Assembly (NCBI GenBank): GCA_015066015.1
Contig: SVPE01000009.1
Span: 51,887 to 115,886 of the forward strand
Source: Oscillospiraceae bacterium
Lineage (GTDB): Bacteria > Bacillota > Clostridia > Oscillospirales > Acutalibacteraceae
Direction of reading: 5' to 3'
Length of the DNA stretch: 64,000 nt
Position 1 is the stretch's first letter. Every line of letters starts with the position of its first letter. Below are positions 16,170 to 26,238 of the stretch, piece after piece. The notes under the pieces are model-generated. The model was not told the origin of the DNA and did no database searches. It was given only the letters and a program-made list of their open reading frames with translations. The position numbers were made by a program, and so were the translations under genes.

Positions 16170-18488
16170 TTACCGGTCGGAGAGTATATTGGCAACGATA
16201 TCACGCCTGCGCTTGTACTCGGCAACATTGGGGCACTCATTACTCAAGTGTGCCCAGATTTCGTAAGCATGCTGAAGATAGTATGTTTTTACTGCGCCCT
16301 CTTCAACCGAAGCCACACGATAACAAGCAAAAGCCAGGTCATCGTAATCATCAGCTGCTTTTGTTTTATTAAAAATTGATTCGTATATTTCAAGAGACTT
16401 TTTATATACTTCTCTCGCCTTATAAATTCTGCCATCGGCTTTAAGCAGTTCCCCGAATCTGTTATAACTATGCGGTACTATTGCCATAAAATCTTCTGGC
16501 CATAGCTCTGAAAAGCTTTCTGCCAATCTGGTTGCCTTAAAGAATAAATCCCTCGCCTCATCCGACTGTCCCATAACTTCACTTAAATCTGCTATTTTGT
16601 AATACAGACAGTAAAGGTCTATTTTATACTCCGTATCATCTGTTTCTACAAAAATTTCTTCTCTGAGTTTTCTTTCTTTAAGGTATAGCTCTTTTGCCTT
16701 TTCATTATTGCCTTTGGCTTTAAACAGATCTGCCAATTTAGTATAGCTGTTGGCAAACTCTTTTTTTGATTTATTCGTCTTCAATTCGTTAAAAATAAGT
16801 CTGTTTATTTTTAACGCCCACAAGTACAAAGATTCAGCATTGAAATAATCTTCCTTTTTTCTGAAAACATTACCTAATTTTTCACATATAACAGAAAGAT
16901 CTCTTCTTGTTTCAAAATTATCAAATCCGGCTTGGACATCCTTACAATATTTAAAAGCCTTCATATATAGTTCTTTAGCCTTGTCATAATTATTTTCTTT
17001 ACAATATATATCTGCCAGCCTTTCATAACTGATCCCGATATCTCTTTTATCTTCAATTTTCCCGCTTGTCTTCAAAGCAGCTTCACTGACTTCAAGATAC
17101 TTGTTATACAACGCCTTTGCTTCGTCTATTCTGCCCTCAATTTCAATAATATCGCCTATCAAAGCGCAACTGATTCCATAATATTTAATCAAACGAACAG
17201 ACCCAAGAATACAAAAAGCCTTATAGCTGAAATCCTTCATTTCAGCAAAAGAATTAAATGCTTTCTGATTATTGTATGCATCTTTGCAACAATACCCTAA
17301 ATCCCAGAGTGCTTTGCATAATTCAACTGCACTTTCCTCCGTCTGCTCACTTTCCCACTCGGCTCTTCTTACCTCAACAAGCTTTTCCTGCCACTCAACA
17401 GCAGTCTCGTAATTTCTCTCTACACCTTCGCCACTACGATACATCGAAACAAGCTTTTCCATTGCTTCCGTAAGTCCTGATTCTGCGGCGGAGCTTATGA
17501 GTCTGAGGGCTCTTTCGTGGTTGACCTCAACATCAATACCCGAAAGATAAGCAAGACCTATAAAGAAATTATGCTTAGGGTCGCCGTCATTTTCTCTTAC
17601 GGCTATTCCGCTGAGTGCATTAAGCAAAGCCCTTGAAAGCTCCGTTTCATTGTGTGCATCGGCGCAGACAGGTATACCCTCGTACTTCTTTTCAAGCTCA
17701 TCTCTGTCGGTTTTTACAACCTCGGCAGGGAGAATTGTTTTCCCTGCTCCCTTTGCCATGGGATATTCTACGTTCATTACATAGTTTTCCTCATTAACAA
17801 GGTTAGGGGTAACTGCAAGGGCAAAGAGCTTACTCTTTTTAAGCGCTTCCTCAATAGAATCGTTAAAGTTTTCACCCGGGGTCAGAAATTCATCATACCA
17901 GATAGCTATGTCACGGCAGAACTCATTTTCGTGAATGAGTCTCATAAGCTGCTGTGCATATACTCTGTCCTTTTTTCGGTAGCTGAGGAATATGTAAGCA
18001 TCAAAGGCATCTCTTATCTTCTGTGCAAGCTCATCGCCGACAAGGACCGAATTAAGATACTTATCCAGCTTTTCCTCATAGCTGATACCTGTTTTGTCTT
18101 CGTCATATTTGTTGAGATACTGCAAAGAGCCCATTTTAAGTGAGAAAACATCGTCAAGTCCGTTTTCCTGCATAAGCGGAAGTACGGGAATATGCCTCTC
18201 CTCTGCGAAAGGAAATTCCGTACTGATTCCCTTGTTATCCTTAGTAAGGAATTTTGTTGTAACAGGAATTACGAAAAGCTGCATTTCACCAAGGTAAGAA
18301 AGCCACTCCTCAGTTACCTCACCTTCGGGCTCACAATCATAATAGATAGCGCAGTTCTGATTCTTCATTATTTCCTCATAAACTAAGTCAAAATATTTTT
18401 CGAAGTCATCCTGATGACAACAGAAATATACCCTCGGCTTCCCCTGAGGGTTACTGTTTCCTTTTGTTTTCCACTTAAGCTTCGGCAT
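16170..18488 (-). CDS. Protein with two TIR-like domains, Sel1 repeats and TPRs
   Basis: 772 aa. TIR-like domain 1 at about 18-105 (PRVYFCCHQDD...), TIR domain 2 at about 162-257 (DAYIFLSYRKKD, IWYDEFLTPGENFNDSIEEALKKSK, candidate catalytic E241 in MNVEYPMA). Sel1-like repeats follow (308-370: GLAYLSGIDVEVNHERALRLISSAAESG), then about eight TPRs to the C-terminus (ADIYCKENNYDKAKELYMKA and similar). Bacterial TIR domains often hydrolyse NAD in anti-phage defence or make signalling nucleotides, and TPRs supply sensing or scaffolding. No signal peptide, so cytoplasmic. Divergent from a CARF nuclease gene, which supports, without proving, a defence role. Confidence 0.8.
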   Translation of the reverse strand: MPKLKWKTKGNSNPQGKPRVYFCCHQDDFEKYFDLVYEEIMKNQNCAIYYDCEPEGEVTEEWLSYLGEMQLFVIPVTTKFLTKDNKGISTEFPFAEERHIPVLPLMQENGLDDVFSLKMGSLQYLNKYDEDKTGISYEEKLDKYLNSVLVGDELAQKIRDAFDAYIFLSYRKKDRVYAQQLMRLIHENEFCRDIAIWYDEFLTPGENFNDSIEEALKKSKLFALAVTPNLVNEENYVMNVEYPMAKGAGKTILPAEVVKTDRDELEKKYEGIPVCADAHNETELSRALLNALSGIAVRENDGDPKHNFFIGLAYLSGIDVEVNHERALRLISSAAESGLTEAMEKLVSMYRSGEGVERNYETAVEWQEKLVEVRRAEWESEQTEESAVELCKALWDLGYCCKDAYNNQKAFNSFAEMKDFSYKAFCILGSVRLIKYYGISCALIGDIIEIEGRIDEAKALYNKYLEVSEAALKTSGKIEDKRDIGISYERLADIYCKENNYDKAKELYMKAFKYCKDVQAGFDNFETRRDLSVICEKLGNVFRKKEDYFNAESLYLWALKINRLIFNELKTNKSKKEFANSYTKLADLFKAKGNNEKAKELYLKERKLREEIFVETDDTEYKIDLYCLYYKIADLSEVMGQSDEARDLFFKATRLAESFSELWPEDFMAIVPHSYNRFGELLKADGRIYKAREVYKKSLEIYESIFNKTKAADDYDDLAFACYRVASVEEGAVKTYYLQHAYEIWAHLSNECPNVAEYKRRRDIVANILSDR

Positions 18489-18520
18489 AATGCGGTTCTC
18501 CTTTTTTATTCGTTGGTAAA

Positions 18521-18549
18521 ATTATATCACCCTATCAGCCTTTTCACAA
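18521..18549 (-). promoter_or_regulatory. Promoter of the TIR-TPR gene
   Basis: TTGTGA at 18549-18544, 17-nt spacer, TATAAT at 18526-18521 on the minus strand. Confidence 0.65.
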
Positions 18550-18626
18550 TGGTAAAAAGCAGATTTTTCCGAAGGCAAAGTATCAGAAAACATATTTTTC
18601 TGCTAAGCAGAGTATGCAAAAAAACA

Positions 18627-18655
18627 TTTGATTATGTCTGATTGTGTGGTATAAT
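18627..18655 (+). promoter_or_regulatory. Promoter of the CARF nuclease gene
   Basis: TTTGAT, 17-nt spacer, TATAAT. Back to back with the TIR-TPR promoter, about 80 nt apart. Confidence 0.65.
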
Positions 18656-18681
18656 GTAAAAAAACAAACGGAGGAGAAAAA

Positions 18682-19926
18682 ATGACAGTTGTTGAATTCT
18701 ACGACAGGGATTCTGCCGAAAACATCGCAGGAGCTCTTGTGTGCGAGCCTGACAGAATCGTTTTTGTCGGTTGCAGCGAAAAGCAGATGCAGAAAAGTGC
18801 AGCCATTTATCGAAGCATCACCTGGGACAGGGACCTTGATATAGAATTTGTTATAAAGAAAACCGTAAAGAATAATCTCACTAAAATATGCGATACCCTT
18901 ATTGAGATTGTAGAAGAATATGAGGACTGCATATTTGACCTCGGCGGCGGTGAAGACCTTTTTCTCGTTGCAGCAGGCATTGTGCAGAATATGTATCCCG
19001 ACCGCGTGAAGTTTCAGAGCTTCAATATTTCAAGCAGCACCGTAACAGACTGCTTCAGCGGTAACTCATATGATGTATCACATATGGTAAAATTAGGCGT
19101 TGAAGAAAACGTGTGTCTTTACGGCGGTAAAATTCTTTATGAAAGTGACAACTCCGAAGGATCGTTCAACTGGGAAATTGACGACGAATTCGGTGACGAT
19201 ATTTTCGTTATGTGGTCAATATGCAAAGAAAATCCGCATCAGTGGAACAAGCACACCCACGCTCTCGGTATAATAGATTCGCTTTTCCGCGCAGAGGGCA
19301 CCCTTGATATTACGATATATCCTGAAAAAGCGAAGCAACTTCTTGCCGAGCACGGTGAAAGCTACGTTTCCGTCCGTGATATTATGTCAGAGCTCAGCAA
19401 ATTCGGTCTTATCAAGCATCTCTGTTATGAGAAAAACAGCTACTCCTTTACATATAAGAACGAACAGGTAAGAAAATGCCTCACAAAAGCAGGTCAGATT
19501 CTTGAACTTTATGTCACAATGAAAGCTCTTGATCTGTGCGATTCTGATGCAGAGCCCTTCTTCAACGATGTTATGACAGGGGTTTGTCTCGACTGGGACG
19601 GACGCGACGCCGAAGCCGATGAGGTAAACATCAAAAATGAAATCGATGTGGTTCTGATGAAGGACATGATACCTATTTTCATCTCCTGTAAAAACGGCAC
19701 ATTCAATATCGATGAGCTTTACAAGCTTTCATCTGTTGCAAATAAATTCGGAGGCAGGCACGCTAAAAAGGTGCTTGTTGCAACTGACCTCGAGCGTATG
19801 GGCGAACAGGCAAAATACATAAGAGCAAGAGCCCGCGATATGAAAATCCGCATTATAGAAAACACCCACAAGCTCAGCTCCTCAGAATTTGACAAGGCAC
19901 TGAAATCCCTTTATGCAGGGCTATAA
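18682..19926 (+). CDS. DUF1887-type CARF + PD-(D/E)xK nuclease (Card1/Can2-like), stand-alone
   Basis: 414 aa. Rossmann-like CARF-type domain at 1-130, with CIFDLGGGEDLFLVAAG (83-99) at the position of the ligand-binding FN(L)TGGTK loop of DUF1887 proteins. After a winged-helix-like segment (about 225-260), the C-terminus has restriction-type nuclease motifs: LE at 274-275 (GQILELYV), E320/D322 (NEIDVV) and SCKNG (335-339). Relatives Card1 and Can2 are nucleases switched on by cyclic oligoadenylate from type III CRISPR. No cas gene is visible here, and the ligand loop departs from the consensus, so the activator may differ. RBS GGAGGAG; monocistronic. Confidence 0.8.
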   Translation: MTVVEFYDRDSAENIAGALVCEPDRIVFVGCSEKQMQKSAAIYRSITWDRDLDIEFVIKKTVKNNLTKICDTLIEIVEEYEDCIFDLGGGEDLFLVAAGIVQNMYPDRVKFQSFNISSSTVTDCFSGNSYDVSHMVKLGVEENVCLYGGKILYESDNSEGSFNWEIDDEFGDDIFVMWSICKENPHQWNKHTHALGIIDSLFRAEGTLDITIYPEKAKQLLAEHGESYVSVRDIMSELSKFGLIKHLCYEKNSYSFTYKNEQVRKCLTKAGQILELYVTMKALDLCDSDAEPFFNDVMTGVCLDWDGRDAEADEVNIKNEIDVVLMKDMIPIFISCKNGTFNIDELYKLSSVANKFGGRHAKKVLVATDLERMGEQAKYIRARARDMKIRIIENTHKLSSSEFDKALKSLYAGL

Positions 19927-19929
19927 ACA

Positions 19930-19974
19930 AAAGTGACAGTAACCGTACCCCTCCGGGCAGGCGACTGTCACTTT
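19930..19974. terminator. Bidirectional terminator
   Basis: AAAGTGACAGT...ACTGTCACTTT stem between convergent genes. Confidence 0.8.
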
Positions 19975-20009
19975 ATTGATGTAAGTTTATAGTCTGCAGT
20001 TAATAACTG

Positions 20010-21110
20010 TTACCATCTGTTTTCCACATATTCGCAAAAAGCAAATAAGTCTTTGATTTCAAGCTTTGTTCCGTCGTCGAGAATGACGTTTCCGTTCCAC
20101 TTTCCGTAAATCTGATGGCAGTTCATTCTGGCGATTGCCTTAAGATTAAGGTCGCTTCTGTTGTCAAATGATGGCGTCATCGTCATATTGAATCTGCCGT
20201 CCTCGGAAACAATCTTCCACTCCTGCATAAATCTGTCCTTCGGGAATTTTTCAACATCCACCGCACCGATTTTATGCACCTTTCCGTCATAGAAAAGGCA
20301 GGTCTCCGTAGCATGGCTTTCGTCACCGATCGCCCAGGTGATTTCAAAGCCGAAAATGTGTTTTTCGCCCTTTTCATCGGTAAGATAGGTTGCACCGCTT
20401 CCCCAGTACCAGACAAGCTCACGGGGAGTATTCACCTTGCCCCAGTCAAGGGTACAGAAGGATGTATCCTTTGAGAAGGTGTATGTATAATTGCCGAAAC
20501 GGAAGGTGCCCGAAACCGGCATGCAGTTCTGCTTTGTCGTCATAAAATACTTGGTATCATCACCCTTGAAGGGAAGAACTGTAGTGATATTCTCAAGTCC
20601 CTCGGGGATGTCCATATGAAGGTCACAGCTGAGCTGTTTACCTTTGTGTACAGTCTTATATTTTACTGTACGGTATGTTTCCTTTGTGTCAAAATCGAAC
20701 TCAGTCTTTCCGACCTTACCGCTGAATCTGCCGGGAGCATCGACTCTGTTAAGCGGAAGATGGCTGTTTTTTCCGGGAAAGATTGCTATCTGGTCAGCAG
20801 CAACCTCACCTGTGCGCAGGTCAAGAAGTCTGAGTCCCATAAAGCCGCCGATCCCCACGTGTGCAAAGGAAACAAGAAGCTGCTTTTTGCCGTCAGTTAC
20901 TGTATAGTAGTCCCACTCCTTGCAGCTTATGAGTCTTTCACGTCTGACAAGGCTTCTGTCATATGTAAAAACATTGTGTCTTGCCCAGCCTCGTGCATTG
21001 AGAGTGCCGTCGGGATTAAGCAGAGGTGTCTGCTCTGTATACTCAGTCTGCTTTGATTTTTCTGCCCAATCCTTATAGGGAATGTAAGTTCTTTTTAATT
21101 CTGTGCTCAT
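20010..21110 (-). CDS. DUF2804 family protein
   Basis: 366 aa, the usual length of the DUF2804 family. Family-typical segments: LLNPDGTLNARGWARHN near the N-terminus, SFAHVGIGGFMGL, and CTLDWGKVNTPRELVWYWGSG in the middle. The all-beta, AttH/lipocalin-like appearance is compatible with binding of lipid-like or other hydrophobic molecules, but no function is established. Cytoplasmic. RBS is GGAGAAAAC. It lies 49 nt downstream of the DUF4434 gene on the same strand and may be co-transcribed with it. Confidence 0.75.
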   Translation of the reverse strand: MSTELKRTYIPYKDWAEKSKQTEYTEQTPLLNPDGTLNARGWARHNVFTYDRSLVRRERLISCKEWDYYTVTDGKKQLLVSFAHVGIGGFMGLRLLDLRTGEVAADQIAIFPGKNSHLPLNRVDAPGRFSGKVGKTEFDFDTKETYRTVKYKTVHKGKQLSCDLHMDIPEGLENITTVLPFKGDDTKYFMTTKQNCMPVSGTFRFGNYTYTFSKDTSFCTLDWGKVNTPRELVWYWGSGATYLTDEKGEKHIFGFEITWAIGDESHATETCLFYDGKVHKIGAVDVEKFPKDRFMQEWKIVSEDGRFNMTMTPSFDNRSDLNLKAIARMNCHQIYGKWNGNVILDDGTKLEIKDLFAFCEYVENRW

Positions 21111-21159
21111 AAGTTTTCTCCTTTAAGATTTTATTTTCAGCTGAATTTTACCGTTAAGC

Positions 21160-22104
21160 TTAACCTGATATATACTTTTTATACTCGGCATAAAGTCTTG
21201 CGGAATCGGGATGGCCTGCAAACACATCAGAATCAGCGGGGTTCATTATTCCCGGATACTGATAGCAGAGAATTTTATCTGCATAAGGTGCTACATTTTC
21301 AATCTGCTTTCTTATACGTTCAAAGGGTGCGGGCAGAAGCGCACTTCTGTAAACGGCCTCCTCAAAGGTAAAAAGTTCTATATCTGCCCAGAGCTCAGAG
21401 CGACCTGCCTTATCATGTGCCGTCCTCAGCTTTTCAAAAAGCCTTTTCGTTCTGTCAACCTTCGTCTTCTTTACTCCCACCTCGTCCTGATATGCAACAA
21501 AATCCACATCCATTTCAGCAAGTGAGCGTATAAATCTGTCATTTGCATAAACAAGGTTTGTGCCGTAAGGAGCAATAAGTGTCTTCTTCTCGGGAGTGAG
21601 CCGACGGCAATGTGCCGAGCAGGTATTGACATAACTCATAAAATCCTTTGAATACTTAAGAATAATGCAGGTTTCATCAGGGAAGTACCAGCCGTAAAAG
21701 CTATTATGATGACCGTAAAGCTCAGTCAGCTCTTCCATAGCCCTGAATGAGCGGTCGATTACCTCTTTGCTTCTGATGTTCTGCCCTGCCTTACGCCAGT
21801 CTCCGTAAAAGCCGTTGCCGATAAAAACCTTGAGTCCGCACTCGTCCGCCTGACTGAGAAGTGCTTCTATAGGGTCATCGCAAGGCACCTGAGCGAAAGG
21901 AAAAACCGAAGATTTGAAATAGCATCTGTCATAAAGGGCTGTAGCCATAAGAACAATATATTCCATACCGAGCTCAGAAATCTCACGCACCTTTTTTCTC
22001 CAATCCTCAGCAGTAAAGGTATCAAGAGTACTGTTCCAGTATTTACCCTCAGCGGTATTGTGATGTCTGAACTCAAAAAAGGTTCCGTCAATTTTTCTTT
22101 TCAT
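21160..22104 (-). CDS. DUF4434 family TIM-barrel, glycosidase-like protein
   Basis: 314 aa. It resembles the DUF4434 TIM-barrel family found beside polysaccharide utilisation genes: FFEFRHHNTAEGKYWNSTLD at the start, EYIVLMATALYDRCYFKS, a YGWYFPDETCI segment with candidate acid residues, and VDFVAYQDEVGV followed by LWADIELFTFE late in the barrel. No signal peptide, so it should act inside the cell. The substrate is unknown. RBS GGGAGAAG. First gene of a probable pair with the DUF2804 gene. Confidence 0.72.
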   Translation of the reverse strand: MKRKIDGTFFEFRHHNTAEGKYWNSTLDTFTAEDWRKKVREISELGMEYIVLMATALYDRCYFKSSVFPFAQVPCDDPIEALLSQADECGLKVFIGNGFYGDWRKAGQNIRSKEVIDRSFRAMEELTELYGHHNSFYGWYFPDETCIILKYSKDFMSYVNTCSAHCRRLTPEKKTLIAPYGTNLVYANDRFIRSLAEMDVDFVAYQDEVGVKKTKVDRTKRLFEKLRTAHDKAGRSELWADIELFTFEEAVYRSALLPAPFERIRKQIENVAPYADKILCYQYPGIMNPADSDVFAGHPDSARLYAEYKKYISG

Positions 22105-22228
22105 ATTTTCTTCTCCCGGTCCGTTTTTTTAAAATTATAGCACGAAAGAGAAATCTTTACAAGTAAAATTGCAATTGAATAATAAATTTGATATAATAAA
22201 TAAAACAACCTCAAAAGGAGCAAAAGCT

Positions 22229-23365
22229 ATGAAGTTTATTCACCTTTCAGACCTGCACATCGGCAAAAGAGTAAATGAGTTTTCAATGCTTGAGGACCAG
22301 AAATACATACTCAAGGTTATTTTCGGCATCATCGACGTTGAAAAGCCCGACGGCATCATCATCGCAGGTGATGTTTACGATAAATCCGTCCCGTCCGCCG
22401 AAGCAGTGCAGCTGCTTGACGATTTTCTCTGCAGAATTGCAGAAAGGAAAATCCCCGCATTTATAATCAGTGGAAATCACGACAGTGCAGAAAGGCTCTC
22501 CTTCGGAGGAAGACTTATGGATATAAGCGGTATTCACCTGAGCCCGGTCTATAACGGACAGGTACAACCCCTCACCCTCGAAGACAGCCACGGAAAAATC
22601 AACATATATATGCTTCCTTTCATAAAGCCCGTAAGTGTCAGAAGATTTTTCCCCGACAAGGATATTCAGAACTATACCGATGCGGTAAGAGCAGCAACCG
22701 AAAGTATGGAAATTGATGAAAATGAAAGAAACATCATCGTCACTCATCAGTTTGTCACCGGTGCTTCAAGAAGTGATTCTGAAGACATTTCCGTAGGCGG
22801 AAGTGACAATGTTGATGTATGTGTATTTGACAAATTCGACTATGTTGCTTTAGGTCATATTCACGCACCGCAGAAAATGACCCGTGAAACTGTCAGATAT
22901 TGCGGCACACCACTGAAATACTCCTTCTCTGAGGCAGGACACAGAAAAAGCGTTACTGTTGTTGAGCTCGAGGAAAAAGGCAGCATACGTATTCGCACAG
23001 TACCCCTTGTCGCAAAGCGTGATATGAGAGAAATAAAAGGAAAATATGAAGAAATTGTACTGAGAGAAAACTACGCGGACACCAACACTGATGACTATAT
23101 ACACATCACTCTTACAAACGAAGAGGAAATTCCCGATGCCCTCAGCAGACTGCGTGTCATTTATCCCAACATTATGAAGCTGGACTATGACAACAGACGC
23201 ACAAGAATCAGCACCTTCATCGGTGCTGCAGAAAACGTTGAAAAAAAATCCCCTCTTGAGCTTTTCAGCGAATTTTATCACAAGCAAAATAATCAGCCTA
23301 TGTCAGATGAACAGTCCGCCTTCATAAGTGAACTGATTGAAAAAATATGGGAGGAAGAAAAATGA
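22229..23365 (+). CDS. sbcD: Exonuclease subunit SbcD
   Basis: 378 aa. Start taken at the ATG after AAGGAG; the longer open frame begins with AT-rich non-homologous sequence. Calcineurin-type metal motifs in order: HLSDLHIGKR, GDVYD, SGNHDS, VTHQFVTG, LGHIHAPQ. With SbcC it forms the Mre11-Rad50-type complex that cleaves hairpins and processes double-strand ends. Its last codons overlap sbcC by 4 nt (ATGA), indicating translational coupling. Confidence 0.95.
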   Translation: MKFIHLSDLHIGKRVNEFSMLEDQKYILKVIFGIIDVEKPDGIIIAGDVYDKSVPSAEAVQLLDDFLCRIAERKIPAFIISGNHDSAERLSFGGRLMDISGIHLSPVYNGQVQPLTLEDSHGKINIYMLPFIKPVSVRRFFPDKDIQNYTDAVRAATESMEIDENERNIIVTHQFVTGASRSDSEDISVGGSDNVDVCVFDKFDYVALGHIHAPQKMTRETVRYCGTPLKYSFSEAGHRKSVTVVELEEKGSIRIRTVPLVAKRDMREIKGKYEEIVLRENYADTNTDDYIHITLTNEEEIPDALSRLRVIYPNIMKLDYDNRRTRISTFIGAAENVEKKSPLELFSEFYHKQNNQPMSDEQSAFISELIEKIWEEEK

Positions 23366-26127
23366 GACCATTAAAGCTTAAAATATCAGCCTTCGGTCCC
23401 TATGCGGGTATTACCGAGCTTAACCTTGAGAAGCTCGGCACAAGCGGTCTTTACCTTATAACGGGAGACACAGGCGCAGGCAAAACAACCATATTCGATG
23501 CCATTACCTACGCTCTTTTCGGCGAGCCCAGCGGCGACAACAGAGAGCCCTCTATGCTCCGTTCAAAATATGCTTATGCCGATACTCCCACCGAGGTCGA
23601 GCTGACTTTTTCAAACGCAGGAAAAATTTACACCGTAAAAAGAAATCCTGAATACGAAAGACCTTCAAAAAAAGGTGACGGCACAACAAAGCAAAAGGCT
23701 GATGCCCACCTTATAATGCCCGACGGCAATGTAATAACACGTCTTCGCGAGGTAAATTCCACCGTGTGCAGCATCCTCGGTGTTGACAGAAATCAGTTTT
23801 CACAGATAGTTATGATAGCTCAGGGAGATTTTCTCAAGCTCCTTCTTGCAGACACTAAAAAAAGGCAGGAGATATTCCGCGATATATTCAAAACAGGGTA
23901 CTACCAGACTCTTCAGGAAAAACTCAAGGCTGAGTCAGGCGCCCTTTCAAACAGATACAGTGAGGCAAAGCTGAGCATTGACCAATACACAAGCGGTATT
24001 ATGTATAACTGCGACAGTGTGCTTTCAATTGAAGCAGAAAAGGCCATAAACGGCGATATGCTTACCGAAGACGTGCTAAGTCTTCTTGAAAAGCTCATCG
24101 AAGCTGACACACAGGAGTCTGAAAAAATCCGCAGTGAAATTGTATCAACCGAAAAAGAGCTTGAAATGATAAACGCTCTTCTTACAAAGGCTGACAACTA
24201 CAGCAACACAGAAAAAGAGCTTGTCGGCGCAGAAAAAGAGCTCAGCGAAAAAAGCGAAGCTCTTGACTGTGCGAGAAAAAACACAGAACACCTCAAAGAG
24301 AATGCTCCCGAAATTGAAAAATACAAGGGCTATCTCACCTTTTACGAATCACAGTCCGAGGAGTTTGACACACTTGATAAATTAAACGAAGATTACGAGA
24401 CCCTCCTTACCGCACTGACAAAATCAAAGACTCAGGCTCTGCAATACCGTGATAAAGAAAAAAAGGCCTCAGATGAAATCGCAAGCATGAAGGAAGAGCT
24501 TTCCGGTCTTGCCGACTGTCACGAAAAGCACGATAAAACTCAAAATGAACTTAAAGCTGCAGAAGACAGTCTGAATAAATTAAGAGAGCTTAATGCCAGA
24601 GTACACGACGTACAGAGCCTGAACAAGGCTGTTTCGGACTATCGCTTACACTATCAGAAAGCAAGTTCTGTTGCCGACGAAGCCGAATGCAGATACAACA
24701 GTCTCAATAAGGCATTCCTTGACGCGCAGGCAGGTATACTTGCAGAAGGTCTTGCAGAAAATGTCCCCTGTCCCGTATGCGGCTCTCTGAATCATCCGGA
24801 AAAGGCAATTATGCCGACAGATACTCCGACCTCCGACGAGCTTAAAAATGCAAAAAAGGAGGCTGAACAAGCCGCAAAAGAGGCTGAAAAGCTCAGCCGA
24901 GAGATTGCCACACTTACGGGAAGGATTACAGAGCAAAAAGAAGAAATCAATAAAATTATACTTCTTTTCGGCGACAGGCTCGACAAGAACAATTTCAGGC
25001 AAAGCTTCACTGAGCTTTTTTCTGAAACTGATAAAGAAAAATTTGCTCTTGAGGTCAGGCTCGCAGGCGAGGTCAACAGTATCAGCCGCAAGTACAAGCT
25101 CGAATCAGAGCTTCCCGAAAAAGAAGATGAGCTTTCAAAGCTTCGTAACATTTCAGCAGAGCTTGAAAAAAATGCTGCTGTAACAGAGGCTCAGTTCACA
25201 GAAAAAGAGCTTACACTCAATCAGCTTCGCTCAAAGCTTATGTGCCGCACGAAAAACGAAGCAATTTCTTTTATAGCTTTTTACAAGGAAAGAATCAACG
25301 GCTACAACACCTCCCTTGAAGCTGCCGAAAACGACTGTAAGCTTATAGAAATCGCAGTTACGGAAATCAAGGGCAAAATTTCTCAGCTTAAGAAATTCCT
25401 TGAAGAAAAGGATGAAATCGACACTGAAAAAATCCTCGCAAACAAGGCTCTTATCGTCAATAAAAAAAGAGATCTTACCTCAAAGCTTGAAGTTGTTGCT
25501 ATACGTATTGACACAAACAGGCGTATAAAAGAGAATCTTTATTCAAAGTCTGACGAAATAACCGCTATTGAAACAAAATGGAGCTGGGTAAAAGCACTTT
25601 CAAACACTGCCAACGGAAATCTTTCTGGCAAGGAAAAAATTATGCTTGAAACATATATCCAGACAACATTCTTTGACCGTATAATAGACAGAGCAAACAC
25701 AAGACTTATGATTATGTCTGACGGTCAGTATGAGCTCAGACGCCGCAAGGAGGCTACAAACAACCGCAGTCAGAGCGGTCTTGAGCTTGACGTCAAGGAT
25801 TATTATAACGGCTCATTAAGAGATGTAAAATCACTTTCCGGCGGTGAAAGCTTCAAGGCATCACTTTCCCTTGCACTCGGACTCTCAGATGAAATCCAGT
25901 CTATGGCAGGAGGAATTATGCTTGACACTATGTTTGTTGACGAAGGCTTCGGCTCCCTGGATGCAGAATCACTGCAGCATGCAATCAAGGCACTCGCCAG
26001 TCTCTCTCAGGGAAACAGACTTGTCGGTATAATCTCTCACGTGGCAGAGCTTAAAGAAAAAATTGATAAGCAGATAATCGTTACCAAGGAAAAATCAGGC
26101 GGAAGCAGAGTAGAGATAATTGTATAA
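23362..26127 (+). CDS. sbcC: Exonuclease subunit SbcC (SMC-like ATPase)
   Basis: 921 aa from the ATG overlapping the sbcD stop, preceded by GGGAGGAAG. Walker A GDTGAGKTT (35-43), Q-loop MIAQGDFLKLLLA, long coiled coils broken by the zinc hook CPVCGSLNHPEK, then the signature SLSGGESFKASLSLALGL and Walker B MFVDEGFGSLD. Length is slightly below the 1000-1050 aa of enterobacterial SbcC but normal for Firmicutes. DNA repair at double-strand ends and hairpins, in the cytoplasm. Confidence 0.95.
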   Translation: MRPLKLKISAFGPYAGITELNLEKLGTSGLYLITGDTGAGKTTIFDAITYALFGEPSGDNREPSMLRSKYAYADTPTEVELTFSNAGKIYTVKRNPEYERPSKKGDGTTKQKADAHLIMPDGNVITRLREVNSTVCSILGVDRNQFSQIVMIAQGDFLKLLLADTKKRQEIFRDIFKTGYYQTLQEKLKAESGALSNRYSEAKLSIDQYTSGIMYNCDSVLSIEAEKAINGDMLTEDVLSLLEKLIEADTQESEKIRSEIVSTEKELEMINALLTKADNYSNTEKELVGAEKELSEKSEALDCARKNTEHLKENAPEIEKYKGYLTFYESQSEEFDTLDKLNEDYETLLTALTKSKTQALQYRDKEKKASDEIASMKEELSGLADCHEKHDKTQNELKAAEDSLNKLRELNARVHDVQSLNKAVSDYRLHYQKASSVADEAECRYNSLNKAFLDAQAGILAEGLAENVPCPVCGSLNHPEKAIMPTDTPTSDELKNAKKEAEQAAKEAEKLSREIATLTGRITEQKEEINKIILLFGDRLDKNNFRQSFTELFSETDKEKFALEVRLAGEVNSISRKYKLESELPEKEDELSKLRNISAELEKNAAVTEAQFTEKELTLNQLRSKLMCRTKNEAISFIAFYKERINGYNTSLEAAENDCKLIEIAVTEIKGKISQLKKFLEEKDEIDTEKILANKALIVNKKRDLTSKLEVVAIRIDTNRRIKENLYSKSDEITAIETKWSWVKALSNTANGNLSGKEKIMLETYIQTTFFDRIIDRANTRLMIMSDGQYELRRRKEATNNRSQSGLELDVKDYYNGSLRDVKSLSGGESFKASLSLALGLSDEIQSMAGGIMLDTMFVDEGFGSLDAESLQHAIKALASLSQGNRLVGIISHVAELKEKIDKQIIVTKEKSGGSRVEIIV

Positions 26128-26140
26128 GACTGAACTGAAA

Positions 26141-26185
26141 AAGAATCACCGATATGCTCTCACATGTCGGTGATTCTTATATTTT
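26141..26185 (+). terminator. sbcDC terminator
   Basis: AAGAATCACCGA...TCGGTGATTCTT followed by TATATTTT. Confidence 0.85.
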
Positions 26186-26238
26186 GCGCTGATTTTATAT
26201 TGTTCTGAAAAACATATCAAATTTCAGTCTCAAAATAA

